The notes below the pieces were generated by a model. The model saw only the letters and a program-made list of their open reading frames with translations. It did not search any database and was not told where the DNA came from. A DNA stretch of 64,000 nucleotides from Actinomadura barringtoniae (GTDB taxonomy: Bacteria; Actinomycetota; Actinomycetes; Streptosporangiales; Streptosporangiaceae). Positions 1 to 8,758 of this stretch are shown here, one piece after another; position 1 is the stretch's first letter, and every line of letters starts with the position of its first letter. The position numbers and the translations under genes are program-made. The stretch spans positions 1 through 64,000 of the forward strand of contig NZ_JAGEOJ010000017.1 of the NCBI RefSeq assembly GCF_017573505.1. Reading direction: 5' to 3'.

Positions 1-20
1 ACTGGTGGAGAGGGAGTCCC

Positions 21-650
21 ATGCCGATCGATTCTCATCTGCTCGCGGCGTTCACCGTGACGACCATCGTGGCCATGATCGTTCCCGGTCCGGACATGCT
101 GTACATCCTCGGGTGCGGGATGCGGGGCGGGCCTCGTGTGGGGCTCCTGGCGACGGCCGGTGTGGCCACCAGCGAGGCCGTTCATGTGGCGGTGGCGGCC
201 GCGGGGCTGGCGGCGCTGTTCGCCGCCGTGCCGACCGCGTTCACCGTCGTGCGGATGATCGGCGGGGTCTACCTGATCTATCTGGGCGTGCAGATGATCC
301 GCCAACGCAAGGGCATGGAGGAACTGCCGGCCGAGAATGGCGGGATGGCCGGTCGCCGTGCCTATCTGAACGGCCTGGTGACCAATCTCCTCAACCCGAA
401 GATGGTCACCTTCACCATCGCTTTCCTGCCCCAGTTCATCGACCCCGCCCTCGGCCCGGTCTGGGTGCAGTTCACGATCCTCGGCGCGATCCTGATCGTC
501 CTTGAGTTCCTCGTCGACGGCCTGGTGGGAGTTCTCGCGGGCCGGATCGGCGGATGGCTGCGCGAGCGCAAGGCCGCCCGCCGCCGGTTGGACGTCACGA
601 CGGGCGGCATCTTCATCGGTCTCGGCGTCCGCCTGACCGTGGAGCGTTGA
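21..650 (+). CDS. LysE/RhtB-family amino acid exporter
   Basis: A 209-residue inner-membrane protein of the LysE/RhtB translocator family, which exports amino acids or related small metabolites driven by the proton gradient. The N-terminal helix carries the family PGP motif at residues 22-24, and an NPK motif occurs near residue 125. Hydrophobic stretches are spread over the length as expected for about six membrane spans, and the length is normal. The ATG follows a GGGAG ribosome site by about 5 nt. It ends one base before the stop of the convergent serine hydrolase gene. The substrate cannot be told from sequence. Confidence 0.88.
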   Translation: MPIDSHLLAAFTVTTIVAMIVPGPDMLYILGCGMRGGPRVGLLATAGVATSEAVHVAVAAAGLAALFAAVPTAFTVVRMIGGVYLIYLGVQMIRQRKGMEELPAENGGMAGRRAYLNGLVTNLLNPKMVTFTIAFLPQFIDPALGPVWVQFTILGAILIVLEFLVDGLVGVLAGRIGGWLRERKAARRRLDVTTGGIFIGLGVRLTVER

Positions 651-1742
651 TCAGCCGTAGAGCTCCCGGATGAGCTTGATGATCTCGGTGGCCGAGTCGA
701 AGCTCATGGAGAAACGGTTCTTGGTCACCGCGAACGCGACGCCGGTGGCGGTGTCGGCGCCCGCGTAGCTGCCGCCCGCGCCGGCCATCCCGAACTCGGT
801 GTCCGAGCCGGAGAAGCCGCCGGCGTAGCCCAGGCCCCACGTGCTGGGGTTGCCGAAGATCTGGTCGGTGCCGGTCGCGGAGACCGCCCAGACCTGGGCG
901 AGCCGTTCGGGAGAGAGGAAGCGCACGCCGTCCACCTCACCGATCACCGCGGCGTACATGTGGGCGATCGCGCGGGCGGAAGTCTTGCAGCCCGCGGGGA
1001 TGGTGGCGGCGAGCATGTCGGGCCGGTTGCCGAGCGCGGCGTTCGGGAAGAGGACGAGCGGCCCGGCCTTGAACATGGGCAGGTCCGGCGGCATGTCGCC
1101 GGCCATCTCGCCGAGGCCAGGCTCGTCCTCCAGCCGGGCGAGCCTGGCCTGCTCGGACGCGGGCATCGCGAAGTAGATCTCGTCCGCGACGCCCAGGGGA
1201 CCTGACACCTCTTCGACGAGGACCTCGGAGATCGGCTTGCCGGTCGCCCGGCGGACGATCTCGCCGACCAGGTAGCCGAACGTGTAGGCGTGGTAGCCGA
1301 CCTCGGTCCCGGGCTCCCACCACAACTCGGCGTCGGCCAGGAAGGCGGTCATCTTGTCCCAGTCGCAGACGTCCTCGATCGTCGCGTCCACCGGTACACC
1401 CGGCAGGCCGGCCGAGTGGTTGAGGACATGTCGTACGGTCACGTTCTCCTTGCCATGGGCCGCGAACTCCGGCCAGAGCTCGGCGACGCGGGTGTCGTAG
1501 TCGAAGAGCCCGCGTTCGGCGAGCACGTGCGCGATCGTCGCGGTCACGCCCTTGCCGATCGAGAAGTTGTAGAAGGGCGTGCCGGGCTCGACCGGCCGCC
1601 CCGTCTCGGAGTCGGCGGCGCCCGCCACCGCGTCCACGACCTGCTCGCCGTGGTGGTAGACGGCGACCTGGACGCCGATCTCCTTGCCCGTCTCGACGAG
1701 CCCGTCGACTGCGTCCTGAACGCGCGTCTGAGCATCACTCAT
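651..1742 (-). CDS. Serine hydrolase, beta-lactamase/class C (EstB) family
   Basis: A 363-residue cytoplasmic serine hydrolase of the beta-lactamase-fold esterase group (family VIII esterases, EstB-like). The catalytic SxxK motif is SIGK at residues 61-64, the YHAY segment near residue 150 supplies the likely catalytic Tyr, and a GAGGS segment near the C-terminus replaces the KTG/HGG box. There is no signal peptide, which argues against a periplasmic beta-lactamase and for an intracellular esterase or amidase. AGGAGA precedes the ATG. The neighbours (LysE, SDR) do not suggest a substrate. Confidence 0.86.
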   Translation of the reverse strand: MSDAQTRVQDAVDGLVETGKEIGVQVAVYHHGEQVVDAVAGAADSETGRPVEPGTPFYNFSIGKGVTATIAHVLAERGLFDYDTRVAELWPEFAAHGKENVTVRHVLNHSAGLPGVPVDATIEDVCDWDKMTAFLADAELWWEPGTEVGYHAYTFGYLVGEIVRRATGKPISEVLVEEVSGPLGVADEIYFAMPASEQARLARLEDEPGLGEMAGDMPPDLPMFKAGPLVLFPNAALGNRPDMLAATIPAGCKTSARAIAHMYAAVIGEVDGVRFLSPERLAQVWAVSATGTDQIFGNPSTWGLGYAGGFSGSDTEFGMAGAGGSYAGADTATGVAFAVTKNRFSMSFDSATEIIKLIRELYG

Positions 1743-1820
1743 GCTGTTCTCCTCCCCAGAAATGCCGCTTTCAAGGAGATGGACCGGCTCAGGGCAGAGA
1801 ACTCATCGCCGACCAGCCGA

Positions 1821-2591
1821 TCAGGGGAAGAAGCGTCCGGCGCTGGGATGGTCCTGTGCGCCGTCCACGCAGATGTTGGCGCCGTTGATGCCACGGGCCC
1901 GTTCCGACAGCAGGAAGCAGGCCACGTCGGTGACCTCGTCGAGCGTGACCAGGCGGCCGGACGGGAAGTCCTCGCGTGCGAACGCGGCGAAGCGTTCGGG
2001 ACGGGTCTCCTTGAACATCTCCCAGCCGCTGCCCTCGAAGAGCACCGAGCCTGGGCTGAGGGCGTTGACGCGGATATTGCGCGGACCGAGCTCCTGGCCG
2101 AGCGTGGCGGCCAGGTGGATCTCGGCGGCCTTCGCGGCGGCGTAGGAGGACTTGGGGCCGGGCTTCCAGCCGGTGATGGACGCGATGATCAGGGCGACGC
2201 CGCCGCCCTGCCGTTCGAAATGGGGAACGGCGGTCCGGATGGCGTGCGCGGCGTGCAGGACGTTGATGGCGAACGTCTCGGCCCAGTCGTCCGGGGTGGA
2301 GTCGACCAGCCCGCCGCCGGACGCGCCGCCCGCGTTCGCGACGACGATGTCGAGGCCCCCCAGCCGTTCGGCGCCCTGGTCGACGGCCCGGCCGAGTGCG
2401 TCCGGATCGGTCACGTCGGCGACCAGGCCCACCGCCCCCGACCTGGCCTCGGCGGCCTGGAGACGGGCCTCGTCCCGCCCGCAGATGGCGACCGAGGCGC
2501 CCTCTCCGGCCAGTGCCTCGGCGATTCCCAGCCCGATCCCGGCCGATCCGCCGGTGACGAAGGCCCGCTTGCCGCTCAACCCAAGATCCAT
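1821..2591 (-). CDS. SDR-family NAD(P)-dependent oxidoreductase
   Basis: A 256-residue classical short-chain dehydrogenase/reductase. The nucleotide-binding TGxxxGIG motif is TGGSAGIG at residues 13-20, an NAG motif (VANAGG) follows, and the catalytic Ser and YxxxK appear as ASITGW and SYAAAK. The C-terminal part has the usual NALSPGSV cofactor-binding loop. The reading frame stays open far upstream, but the ATG at 2591 is chosen because GAGGA precedes it by 8 nt and the protein then begins just before the first beta strand. It is divergent from the GAF gene. The substrate is unknown. Confidence 0.88.
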   Translation of the reverse strand: MDLGLSGKRAFVTGGSAGIGLGIAEALAGEGASVAICGRDEARLQAAEARSGAVGLVADVTDPDALGRAVDQGAERLGGLDIVVANAGGASGGGLVDSTPDDWAETFAINVLHAAHAIRTAVPHFERQGGGVALIIASITGWKPGPKSSYAAAKAAEIHLAATLGQELGPRNIRVNALSPGSVLFEGSGWEMFKETRPERFAAFAREDFPSGRLVTLDEVTDVACFLLSERARGINGANICVDGAQDHPSAGRFFP

Positions 2592-2738
2592 AGGGCGATC
2601 CTCGCAGGTGAGAGCGTGATCGTGCGAGGGCGGAGCGAGAACGGATCGCGGGCTTGCATAACTGCTGTAGCCTACGAAGAGTAGCGGTATCCGCCCTGCC
2701 CCCTGCGGATCGTGACTTCGAAGCGAAGGAGCACGATC

Positions 2739-3245
2739 ATGCCTGATGAGGGCTGGGCGGTCGATCTCGCCGAGGCGGCAGGACGGCTGTCGCGAACGCT
2801 GGAGAACGCCGCGGTGATCTCGGGAGCGGACGGCGCGGCGCTGATGCTTCTGGACCAGCACGCGGATCTGCGTGCGGTCGGCGCCACCACGGGCGAGGGC
2901 ATGGAGCTGGAGGTCATCCAGCAGTCGAGCCGGTCGGGTCCGGCGTTCGACTGCCTGACCACCGGTGCCCCGGTCGCGGTCGAGAACATGCCCGAACGGG
3001 CCCCGGTGCGGGCCGTGCTGTCGCTGCCGGTGAGCGCCTACGGGCGCATGGTCGGCGCACTCAACCTCTACCGGCACGCGCCCACACGCTGGAGGCCCGA
3101 TCACATCGCGGCCGCGCAGCGGCTCGCCGACGTGCTCGCGGTGTTCCTGGAGATGCTGGCGCGACCGACGAACCGCGCCGTGGGACGAACCGCGGCCCGC
3201 ACCGCGGGCCGCGGTGAGAGCGTCACCGGGCCGGACGCCGGCTGA
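2739..3245 (+). CDS. GAF-domain protein, first gene of a GAF / GAF-ANTAR / STAS cluster
   Basis: A 168-residue protein made almost entirely of one GAF sensory domain (about residues 10-140), ending in a basic, Arg/Thr-rich tail with no ANTAR or output domain. GAF domains bind small ligands or act as dimerisation modules. The ATG at 2739 has GAAGGAG 8 nt upstream and is preferred over a GTG at 2712. It lies 83 bp before a GAF-ANTAR gene and probably shares its signalling pathway. No Cys pair or heme ligand typical of redox GAF domains is evident, so the signal cannot be named. Confidence 0.8.
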   Translation: MPDEGWAVDLAEAAGRLSRTLENAAVISGADGAALMLLDQHADLRAVGATTGEGMELEVIQQSSRSGPAFDCLTTGAPVAVENMPERAPVRAVLSLPVSAYGRMVGALNLYRHAPTRWRPDHIAAAQRLADVLAVFLEMLARPTNRAVGRTAARTAGRGESVTGPDAG

Positions 3246-3328
3246 GCCACCCCCCGAACTCTGGAACAGTCCGGGCCGCCAGGGCTTGTAAGCCCCGCGT
3301 GCTCCCGGATCAGGAAGGCGAGAACTTC

Positions 3329-4063
3329 ATGCATATCGATACCGCAGCATTGCAGGACAGTCTGGAGCGCATCAGATCGACGCCCCAGGAGACCGACCTG
3401 GTGACGGCGATGGGGCGGATCATCGCCGCCGTCAACGCGCTGTTCGACTACGACGGCGCCGGGGTGATGTTCGTCGACGACGCGGGCGCGCTGCGCTACG
3501 TCGCCTCGACCGACGAGATCGGCCGCGCGCTGGAGGAGGCGCAGCTGGCAGCCGGGCAGGGCCCCTGCGTCGACACCTACCTGCACAACCGCGTGGTGAG
3601 CAGCAAGGACGTTCACTCGGACGCGCGCTGGCAGGAGCTGCCGAAGCACCTGGACCGGCGCGTTCAGGCCGTGGCGGGAGCACCCATCCGGCTGGGCGGG
3701 GGACCGGTGGGCACGCTGAACGTCTACCGCTCGACCGCGCAGGAGTGGGACTCCTCCGACACCGACGCGCTCATGGCCTACACGGCGCTGGTCGGCGAGA
3801 TCCTGGCCACCGCGGTCGCCGCGCGCGACCACAGCGTGCTGGCGGGCCAGCTGCAGTACGCGCTGGACTACCGGGTGATCATCGAGCGGGCCATCGGGTT
3901 CGTGATGGGCCGCGACGGGCTGGACGCCGGAGACGCGTTCCAGTACCTGCGCGCCGAGGCGCGCAACCAGCGGCGCCGCGTCGCCGACCTGGCCGCCGAG
4001 CTGCTCGGCGACCCGACCACCCCGCCCCCGCCGCCCCAGCCGGCGGCAGGGGGATCCCTGTGA
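3329..4063 (+). CDS. GAF-ANTAR domain RNA-binding antiterminator
   Basis: A 244-residue protein with an N-terminal GAF domain (about residues 15-165) and a C-terminal ANTAR domain (about residues 170-230, from the QYALDYRVIIERA segment to AELLGD). ANTAR domains bind paired hairpins in nascent RNA and prevent transcription termination, so this is a signal-controlled antiterminator. A Pro-rich tail follows. The ATG at 3329 is preceded by AGGAAGG. The stop overlaps the GTG of the STAS gene by 4 bp (GTGA), so the two are translationally coupled. It has no receiver domain, so control is through the GAF ligand rather than phosphotransfer. Confidence 0.88.
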   Translation: MHIDTAALQDSLERIRSTPQETDLVTAMGRIIAAVNALFDYDGAGVMFVDDAGALRYVASTDEIGRALEEAQLAAGQGPCVDTYLHNRVVSSKDVHSDARWQELPKHLDRRVQAVAGAPIRLGGGPVGTLNVYRSTAQEWDSSDTDALMAYTALVGEILATAVAARDHSVLAGQLQYALDYRVIIERAIGFVMGRDGLDAGDAFQYLRAEARNQRRRVADLAAELLGDPTTPPPPPQPAAGGSL

Positions 4064-4443
4064 CCGACGACGCGATCAGGCATACCCGGCCGGACGCGCC
4101 GCACTGGTTCGCCGTACGAGAGCTGGACTCGCCACCGGGCAAGGTGCTGTACCTGTCCGGCGAGCTCGACCTCCTCTACACCCCCGACCTCCGCGTGCAC
4201 ATCCGGGCGGCACTGGACTCGGACGAGGTGATCCGGCTGGTGCTGGACCTTTCCGAGCTGGAGTTCATCGATTCCACAGGAATCGGCGTGCTGGTGTGGG
4301 CCGACCGTGAGGCCACCGAAAGGGGCCGCCACCTGGCGGTCTCCGGATGCGGGCCGCGCGTGCGGCGGGTGCTCAACGTCTACGGAGTGGCCGGCCGGCT
4401 GCGACTTTACGAGTCCGCTGAGCAGGCCCTGGAGACCACCTGA
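4060..4443 (+). CDS. STAS-domain anti-sigma factor antagonist
   Basis: A 127-residue single-domain STAS protein of the SpoIIAA/RsbV type. The strand-helix core contains DLSELEFIDSTGIGVL; the Ser of DST is the site such proteins use for phosphorylation by an anti-sigma kinase and dephosphorylation by a PP2C phosphatase. The GTG start overlaps the preceding stop by 4 bp, tying its synthesis to the GAF-ANTAR protein. No anti-sigma kinase or sigma factor gene is adjacent; a PP2C-kinase fusion occurs at 54813 in this window but a link is only conjecture. Confidence 0.87.
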   Translation: MTDDAIRHTRPDAPHWFAVRELDSPPGKVLYLSGELDLLYTPDLRVHIRAALDSDEVIRLVLDLSELEFIDSTGIGVLVWADREATERGRHLAVSGCGPRVRRVLNVYGVAGRLRLYESAEQALETT

Positions 4444-4513
4444 GCCCTTCCTGGACGAATGTGACGCTTTCGACACGTCGTTCACACCGGTTTCTCAGAC
4501 ATATCAGAGCCTT

Positions 4514-4542
4514 CTACGTCAGGATGGCGCCGCCTGATGTAG
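4514..4542 (+). other. Stem-loop in the sulfatase 5' leader
   Basis: CTACGTCAGG (4514-4523) can pair with CCTGATGTAG (4533-4542) through a 9-nt loop, giving a 10-bp stem with one G-T wobble. It lies just after the STAS gene and 5 nt before the sulfatase ribosome site. No T tract follows, so a U-dependent terminator is unlikely; it could be a leader hairpin or an mRNA end. Confidence 0.4.
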
Positions 4543-4560
4543 GGCAAAGGAAGGTATGTC

Positions 4561-6015
4561 TTGAGAATTCGACCGATGCGCTGGTCGCTCGCCGCGCTTC
4601 TGGCTGTTGTCATGTCCAGTGGCTGCGCGGCCGGGTCCGCCGCCCTCAACGGGGCGTCGAGCTCGGCGAAGAAACGACCACCGAACATCATCTTCGTTCT
4701 GACCGATGACCTGAACACCAACCTCCTTCCGTACATGCCGCAGGTGCAGCAGATGCAGAAGGAAGGGATGTCGTTCAACAACTACTACGTCACCGATTCC
4801 CTGTGCTGCCCGTCGCGTACGACCACGTTCACCGGGCGTTTCCCGCATAACACCGGGGTGTTCACCAACAGTGGCGATGACGGCGGTTATGGAGCGTTCA
4901 ACAAGAACGGCAACCAGAACGACACGTTCGCCACGTCGCTGAAGGCGTCCGGCTACAACACCGCTCTCATGGGCAAGTACCTCAACGGCTACGACCCGAA
5001 GAAGAACGGGGTGCCGCCGGGCTGGACCGACTGGGCCGTCGCCGGCAACGGTTACCCGGAGTACAACTACTCCCTCAACGAGAACGGCAAGGTCGTCAAG
5101 TACGGCAAGCAGCCGAAGGACTACCTGACCAACGTCATCTCCAACAAGGGCCAGGCCTTCATCAAGAAGTCGGTGTCCAGCAAGAAGCCCTTCATGCTGG
5201 AGCTCTCGACGTTCGCGCCGCATGGCCCGGCGACCCCTGCGCCGAAGGACAAGAAGCTCTTCCCCGACGCGAAGGCTCCCCGCAGCAAGGCCTTCAACGA
5301 GGCCGACATGAGGGACAAGCCGAGCTGGCTGAAGTCCCGGAGCAAGCTCACCAAGGCGCAGATCGCCAACATCGACAACTCGTTCCGCAAGCGCGCCCGC
5401 TCCGTGCAGGCCGTGGACCGGATGATCGCCAACCTGCGCGCCACCCTCAAGGCGCAGGGCCAGGACCGCAACACCTACCTGGTGTTCAGCTCCGACAACG
5501 GCTTCCACCTCGGCGAGCATCGGCTCACCCCGGGCAAGCAGACGGCGTTCGACAGCGACATCAGGGTGCCGCTGGTCGTCCTCGGCCCGGGCGTGAAGTC
5601 CGGCGCGACCAACTCCAAGCTGGTCCAGAACACCGACCTGCGTCCGACCTTCGAGCAGATCGCCGGCCGCAAGGTGGCCAAGTCGGTCGACGGTCACGGG
5701 CTGCTGCCGTACCTGCACGGCCAGGGCCAGGCCGACCGCAAGTCGGTGCTGGTCGAGCACCATGGTCCCAACACGGCCGCGGACGACCCGGACCGCCAGG
5801 ACGCCGCGAGCGGCAACCCGCCGACCTACGCGGCCATCCGCAACGACCATGAGCTCTATGTCGAGTACGTCACCGGCGAACGGGAGTACTACGACCTGAG
5901 ACGCGATCCGCTGGAGCTCAACAACACGGCGAAGAAGCTCTCTCGCCAGAAGCTGGCCTCGCTCAAGGCCGAGCTCAACCGGCTGAAATCCTGCAAGGGA
6001 ACACAGTGCAAGTAG
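4561..6015 (+). CDS. Sulfatase (arylsulfatase-type) lipoprotein
   Basis: A 484-residue exported sulfatase. The N-terminus is a lipoprotein signal ending in a lipobox (MSSGC, Cys22), so it should be anchored on the outer face of the membrane. The alkaline-phosphatase-fold metal site begins with VLTDD near residue 48. The sulfatase signature C-x-P-S-R is at 82-86, so Cys82 would be converted to formylglycine by a modifying enzyme not present here. SDNGFHLGEH supplies further metal ligands. The TTG at 4561 is chosen because AGGAAGG lies 6 nt upstream and because an ATG at 4556 leads to a stop at once. The sulfated substrate is unknown. Confidence 0.87.
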   Translation: MRIRPMRWSLAALLAVVMSSGCAAGSAALNGASSSAKKRPPNIIFVLTDDLNTNLLPYMPQVQQMQKEGMSFNNYYVTDSLCCPSRTTTFTGRFPHNTGVFTNSGDDGGYGAFNKNGNQNDTFATSLKASGYNTALMGKYLNGYDPKKNGVPPGWTDWAVAGNGYPEYNYSLNENGKVVKYGKQPKDYLTNVISNKGQAFIKKSVSSKKPFMLELSTFAPHGPATPAPKDKKLFPDAKAPRSKAFNEADMRDKPSWLKSRSKLTKAQIANIDNSFRKRARSVQAVDRMIANLRATLKAQGQDRNTYLVFSSDNGFHLGEHRLTPGKQTAFDSDIRVPLVVLGPGVKSGATNSKLVQNTDLRPTFEQIAGRKVAKSVDGHGLLPYLHGQGQADRKSVLVEHHGPNTAADDPDRQDAASGNPPTYAAIRNDHELYVEYVTGEREYYDLRRDPLELNNTAKKLSRQKLASLKAELNRLKSCKGTQCK

Positions 6016-6053
6016 GCCTGACACGGCCTCTGTAGGCCCTAGGCCCGCTCGAT

Positions 6054-6099
6054 GATGTCCGTCCACTGCCAGACCGGCGGTGGGCGGACATCGCCTTTT
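6054..6099 (+). terminator. Rho-independent terminator after the sulfatase gene
   Basis: A 17-bp stem (6054-6070 with 6076-6092, beginning GATGTCC and ending GGACATC, two wobble pairs) with a 5-nt loop is followed by GCC and TTTT. It ends sulfatase transcription before the convergent histidine kinase gene. Confidence 0.8.
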
Positions 6100-6149
6100 C
6101 GACTCAACGTGCTACATCGGTCACAGTGCGCGTTCGTCGTGAAAACAGA

Positions 6150-7550
6150 TCATCCGGCCTCGACGTCGTCCCCCGGGTGCCGGTGAGCCGGAAGCCGCAG
6201 CACGAAGCGGGCGCCGGGACGATGGTCGTCGAGGGTGAGCGAGCCGCCGTGCGAGTTCGCGATGCCGCGGGCGATGGCCAGGCCCAGGCCCGAACCGCCC
6301 GAGGAGCGGCTGCGGGCCGAGTCCAGGCGGGTGAAGCGTTCGAAGATGCGCTCGCGGTCGGCGTCGGGCACGCCCGGGCCGTCGTCGGTGACCGCCAGCA
6401 GGATGTCGCCTTCGTCCCGGACGACCTGGACGTCGATGGAGGCGGTCGTGTGCCGTTCGGCGTTGTCGAGCAGGTTGTTCAGCAGCCGGGCCAGCTGCAC
6501 CCGTACCCCGTCCACCACGACGTCGGCGCCGACGCGCGTGCTGACGGTGGGGCGCCGGCCGTCGGGCGCCGACAGCGCGGCCGGGTGGCGGGCGTCGAGC
6601 TCGGTGGAGACCAGGTCGGCCAGGTCGACCGGCTGATGGACGACCGTGCCCGTGCTGGTGCCGAGCCTGGCCAGCAGGAGCAGGTCGGTGACGATCGCCT
6701 CGAGCCGGTCGGTGGCGGCGAGGGCGGCCTGGGTGGCGGACGTGGTGAGCTCCGGGTCGTGCGGGCTCATCGCCAGGTCCTCGAGGTTGACCCGCAGGCC
6801 GGTGATCGGGGTGCGCAGCTCGTGCGCCGCGTCCGAGGCGAACTGGCGTTGCCGCGCGACCGACTCCTCCAGCCGTTCCAGCGTCTGGTTCGCGGTCCGG
6901 GCGAGCTGGGCGATCTCGTCCTGCCCGGTGGGCTGCGGAACGCGCCGCGACAGGTCGCTGCCGGTGATCTCGGCGAGCTGCGCCCTGATCTGCTCGACCG
7001 GCCGCAGCGTCCGCCCGACCACCTGCCAGGTCGTGAGGGCGGCGAGCCCGGTCAGCGCGATCACCAGTCCCGCGAGGAAGTACTCCAGGTGGTGGCCGAG
7101 CAGGACCCCGGGCAGCGGGCTGGCGCTGAGCGCCACCGGCGAGTCGGGGGCGTTGGTGACCCGGATCGCCACCACGAACATGCAGCCGCCGCCTGGCGCG
7201 GGGCACATCGTGGCCTCCCGCACGCGCGAGTTCGCCGGCGGGAACAGGGGCGCCAGCGGCGGGCGGCCCGCGGCCTTGGCGCTGGCGTCGCGTACCCGCC
7301 GGTCGGGCCCGATGACCTGCAGGTAGTCGGCGCCCTCGACGCTCTGCCTGATCGGCGAACGCAGCGTTCCGTCGCGGACCGCCGAGGTCACCTGGGTGGC
7401 CGCGATCCGGGTGCGGTTGGAGACCTGCTGCTTGTAGTGCTCCCGGACGACCAGGTCCGAGCCGGTCGCGAGCAGCGTGAGGACCACGGCGGCGAAGATG
7501 GTCGCCAGCACCGTGTCGCGTCCGCGAATCGAATGGGGCCGCAGCCGCAT
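6150..7550 (-). CDS. Orphan sensor histidine kinase
   Basis: A 466-residue membrane histidine kinase: transmembrane helix 1 about residues 14-31, an extracytoplasmic sensor of about 120 residues, helix 2 about 156-176, a HAMP linker, the HisKA box with phospho-acceptor His243 (AAHELRTP), and a HATPase domain with N box (LLDNAERH), DDGPG and GSGLGL. The sensor has only two cysteines, Cys116 and Cys123, suitable for a disulfide or metal site. The ATG at 7550 is chosen for the GGAGG 9 nt upstream; another in-frame ATG is at 7568. No response regulator adjoins it on either side, which is unusual for this class. Confidence 0.86.
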   Translation of the reverse strand: MRLRPHSIRGRDTVLATIFAAVVLTLLATGSDLVVREHYKQQVSNRTRIAATQVTSAVRDGTLRSPIRQSVEGADYLQVIGPDRRVRDASAKAAGRPPLAPLFPPANSRVREATMCPAPGGGCMFVVAIRVTNAPDSPVALSASPLPGVLLGHHLEYFLAGLVIALTGLAALTTWQVVGRTLRPVEQIRAQLAEITGSDLSRRVPQPTGQDEIAQLARTANQTLERLEESVARQRQFASDAAHELRTPITGLRVNLEDLAMSPHDPELTTSATQAALAATDRLEAIVTDLLLLARLGTSTGTVVHQPVDLADLVSTELDARHPAALSAPDGRRPTVSTRVGADVVVDGVRVQLARLLNNLLDNAERHTTASIDVQVVRDEGDILLAVTDDGPGVPDADRERIFERFTRLDSARSRSSGGSGLGLAIARGIANSHGGSLTLDDHRPGARFVLRLPAHRHPGDDVEAG

Positions 7551-7627
7551 CTTGAGGGGCCTCCGCATGTCAACGGCCTGATGGTGCAGGCAGTGGATCA
7601 CGTCGGGACGCTGCGTGGCCACCCCAG

Positions 7628-7642
7628 TATGTTGTCGGTATG
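7628..7642 (+). promoter_or_regulatory. Leaderless promoter of the winged-helix gene
   Basis: TATGTT (7628-7633), a TAnnnT -10 element, is followed by 6 nt and then the ATG at 7640, the geometry of actinobacterial leaderless transcripts. Confidence 0.55.
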
Positions 7643-8740
7643 GGTGAGGTACTGAGCCGCCGGGCGTTGAACCGGGCGACCCTGGACCGCCAGCTGCTCC
7701 TGCGCCGTACGGCCATGGACCCGGCCGAGGCGGTGGAGCATCTGGTCGGGCTCCAGACGCAGGTCCCGCACAACCATTACACGCAGCTCTGATCGCGCTT
7801 GGAGGGATTTGACCCGGTCGCGTTCTCCGAACGTTACGAGGCGCGCGAGTTCGTCCGGCTGAGCCTGATGCGGTGCACCATCCACACCGTCACCGCCCGC
7901 GACGCCCTGATGCTGCAGCCGCTCTTCCAGGACCTGATGCGGCGCATCCTGAAGACCAACTTCGGCAAGCCGCTGGCGAGCGTCGATCTCGGGCGCGCCA
8001 CCGAACGGTCCCGCGCCCTGGTCGAGGAACGGCCGATGACCGCCGGCGAGATCGGCAAGGTCCTGATCGAGGAGTGGCCGGACAGCCGCCCCGACGCGCT
8101 CGGCATGGTCTCCCGTCACCTGCTCGCGATGGCGCAGGTGACGCCGCGCGGGCTGTGGCAGCGGGGCGGCCTCGCCCGGCACACCACCCTGCAGCACTGG
8201 CTCGGCAAGGACCTCAACGCCGACGTGACGCCCGACGCGATGGTGATGCGCTACCTCGCCGCGTTCGGCCCCGCCTCGGTCCGCGACCTCCAGCTGTGGT
8301 GCGGGCTGACCAAGCTGGCCGAGGTGGTCGATCGGCACCGCGGCGAGCTGATCACCTTCCGGGACGAGAACGGCGTGGAGCTCTTCGATCTCCCCGACGC
8401 GCCGCGCCCCGACGAGGACACCCCCGCCCCCGTACGGTTCCTGCCCGAGTACGACAACGTCTTCATCGGCTACAAGGACCGCGCCCGCGTGGTGAGCGAC
8501 GAAGCCGCCGAGGCGGTGTGGCTGGCCAACGTCAACTACCCGGTCTTCACGGTGGACGGCTTCCTACGCGGAACGTGGAACCTGGACAACACCAAGGGCA
8601 AGGCCACGCTCAGCATCAGACCGTTCAAGCCCCTCCCCGCCGCCGACCGCGCCCCGCTCGAAGAGGAGGGCGCCGCCCTCCTGGCCTTCCACGCCAAGGA
8701 CGCCGACCACGACATCACCTGGGGCCTCCACGGCGACTAG
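7640..8740 (+). pseudogene. Winged-helix DNA-binding domain (AlkZ-like) protein, interrupted by an in-frame TGA
   Basis: The frame encodes a 366-residue protein of the HTH_42 winged-helix family, to which the DNA glycosylase AlkZ of antibiotic clusters belongs. The family start (VLSRRALNRATL, then VGLQTQVPHNHY) is intact, but codon 51 is TGA at 7790-7792, where relatives have Trp (TQ-L-W-SRLEGF). The frame continues without shift to TAG at 8740, so the lesion is a single TGG-to-TGA change. If real, only 50 residues are made, unless translation restarts at TTG 7799 or later. Everything downstream looks under selection (no other stops), so the change is recent, suppressed, or a sequencing error. 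Confidence 0.8.
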
Positions 8741-8758
8741 GCCGCGACTCATCCGCTG

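Noticed and set aside
7551..7640. A missing response regulator upstream of the histidine kinase
   Set aside because: Only about 90 bp separate the kinase from the divergent gene, with no receiver-domain coding.
7790..7792. TGA as selenocysteine or programmed readthrough
   Set aside because: The family has Trp at this place, no SECIS-like hairpin is evident and TGA-T is not a known readthrough context; a point change or sequencing error is simpler.
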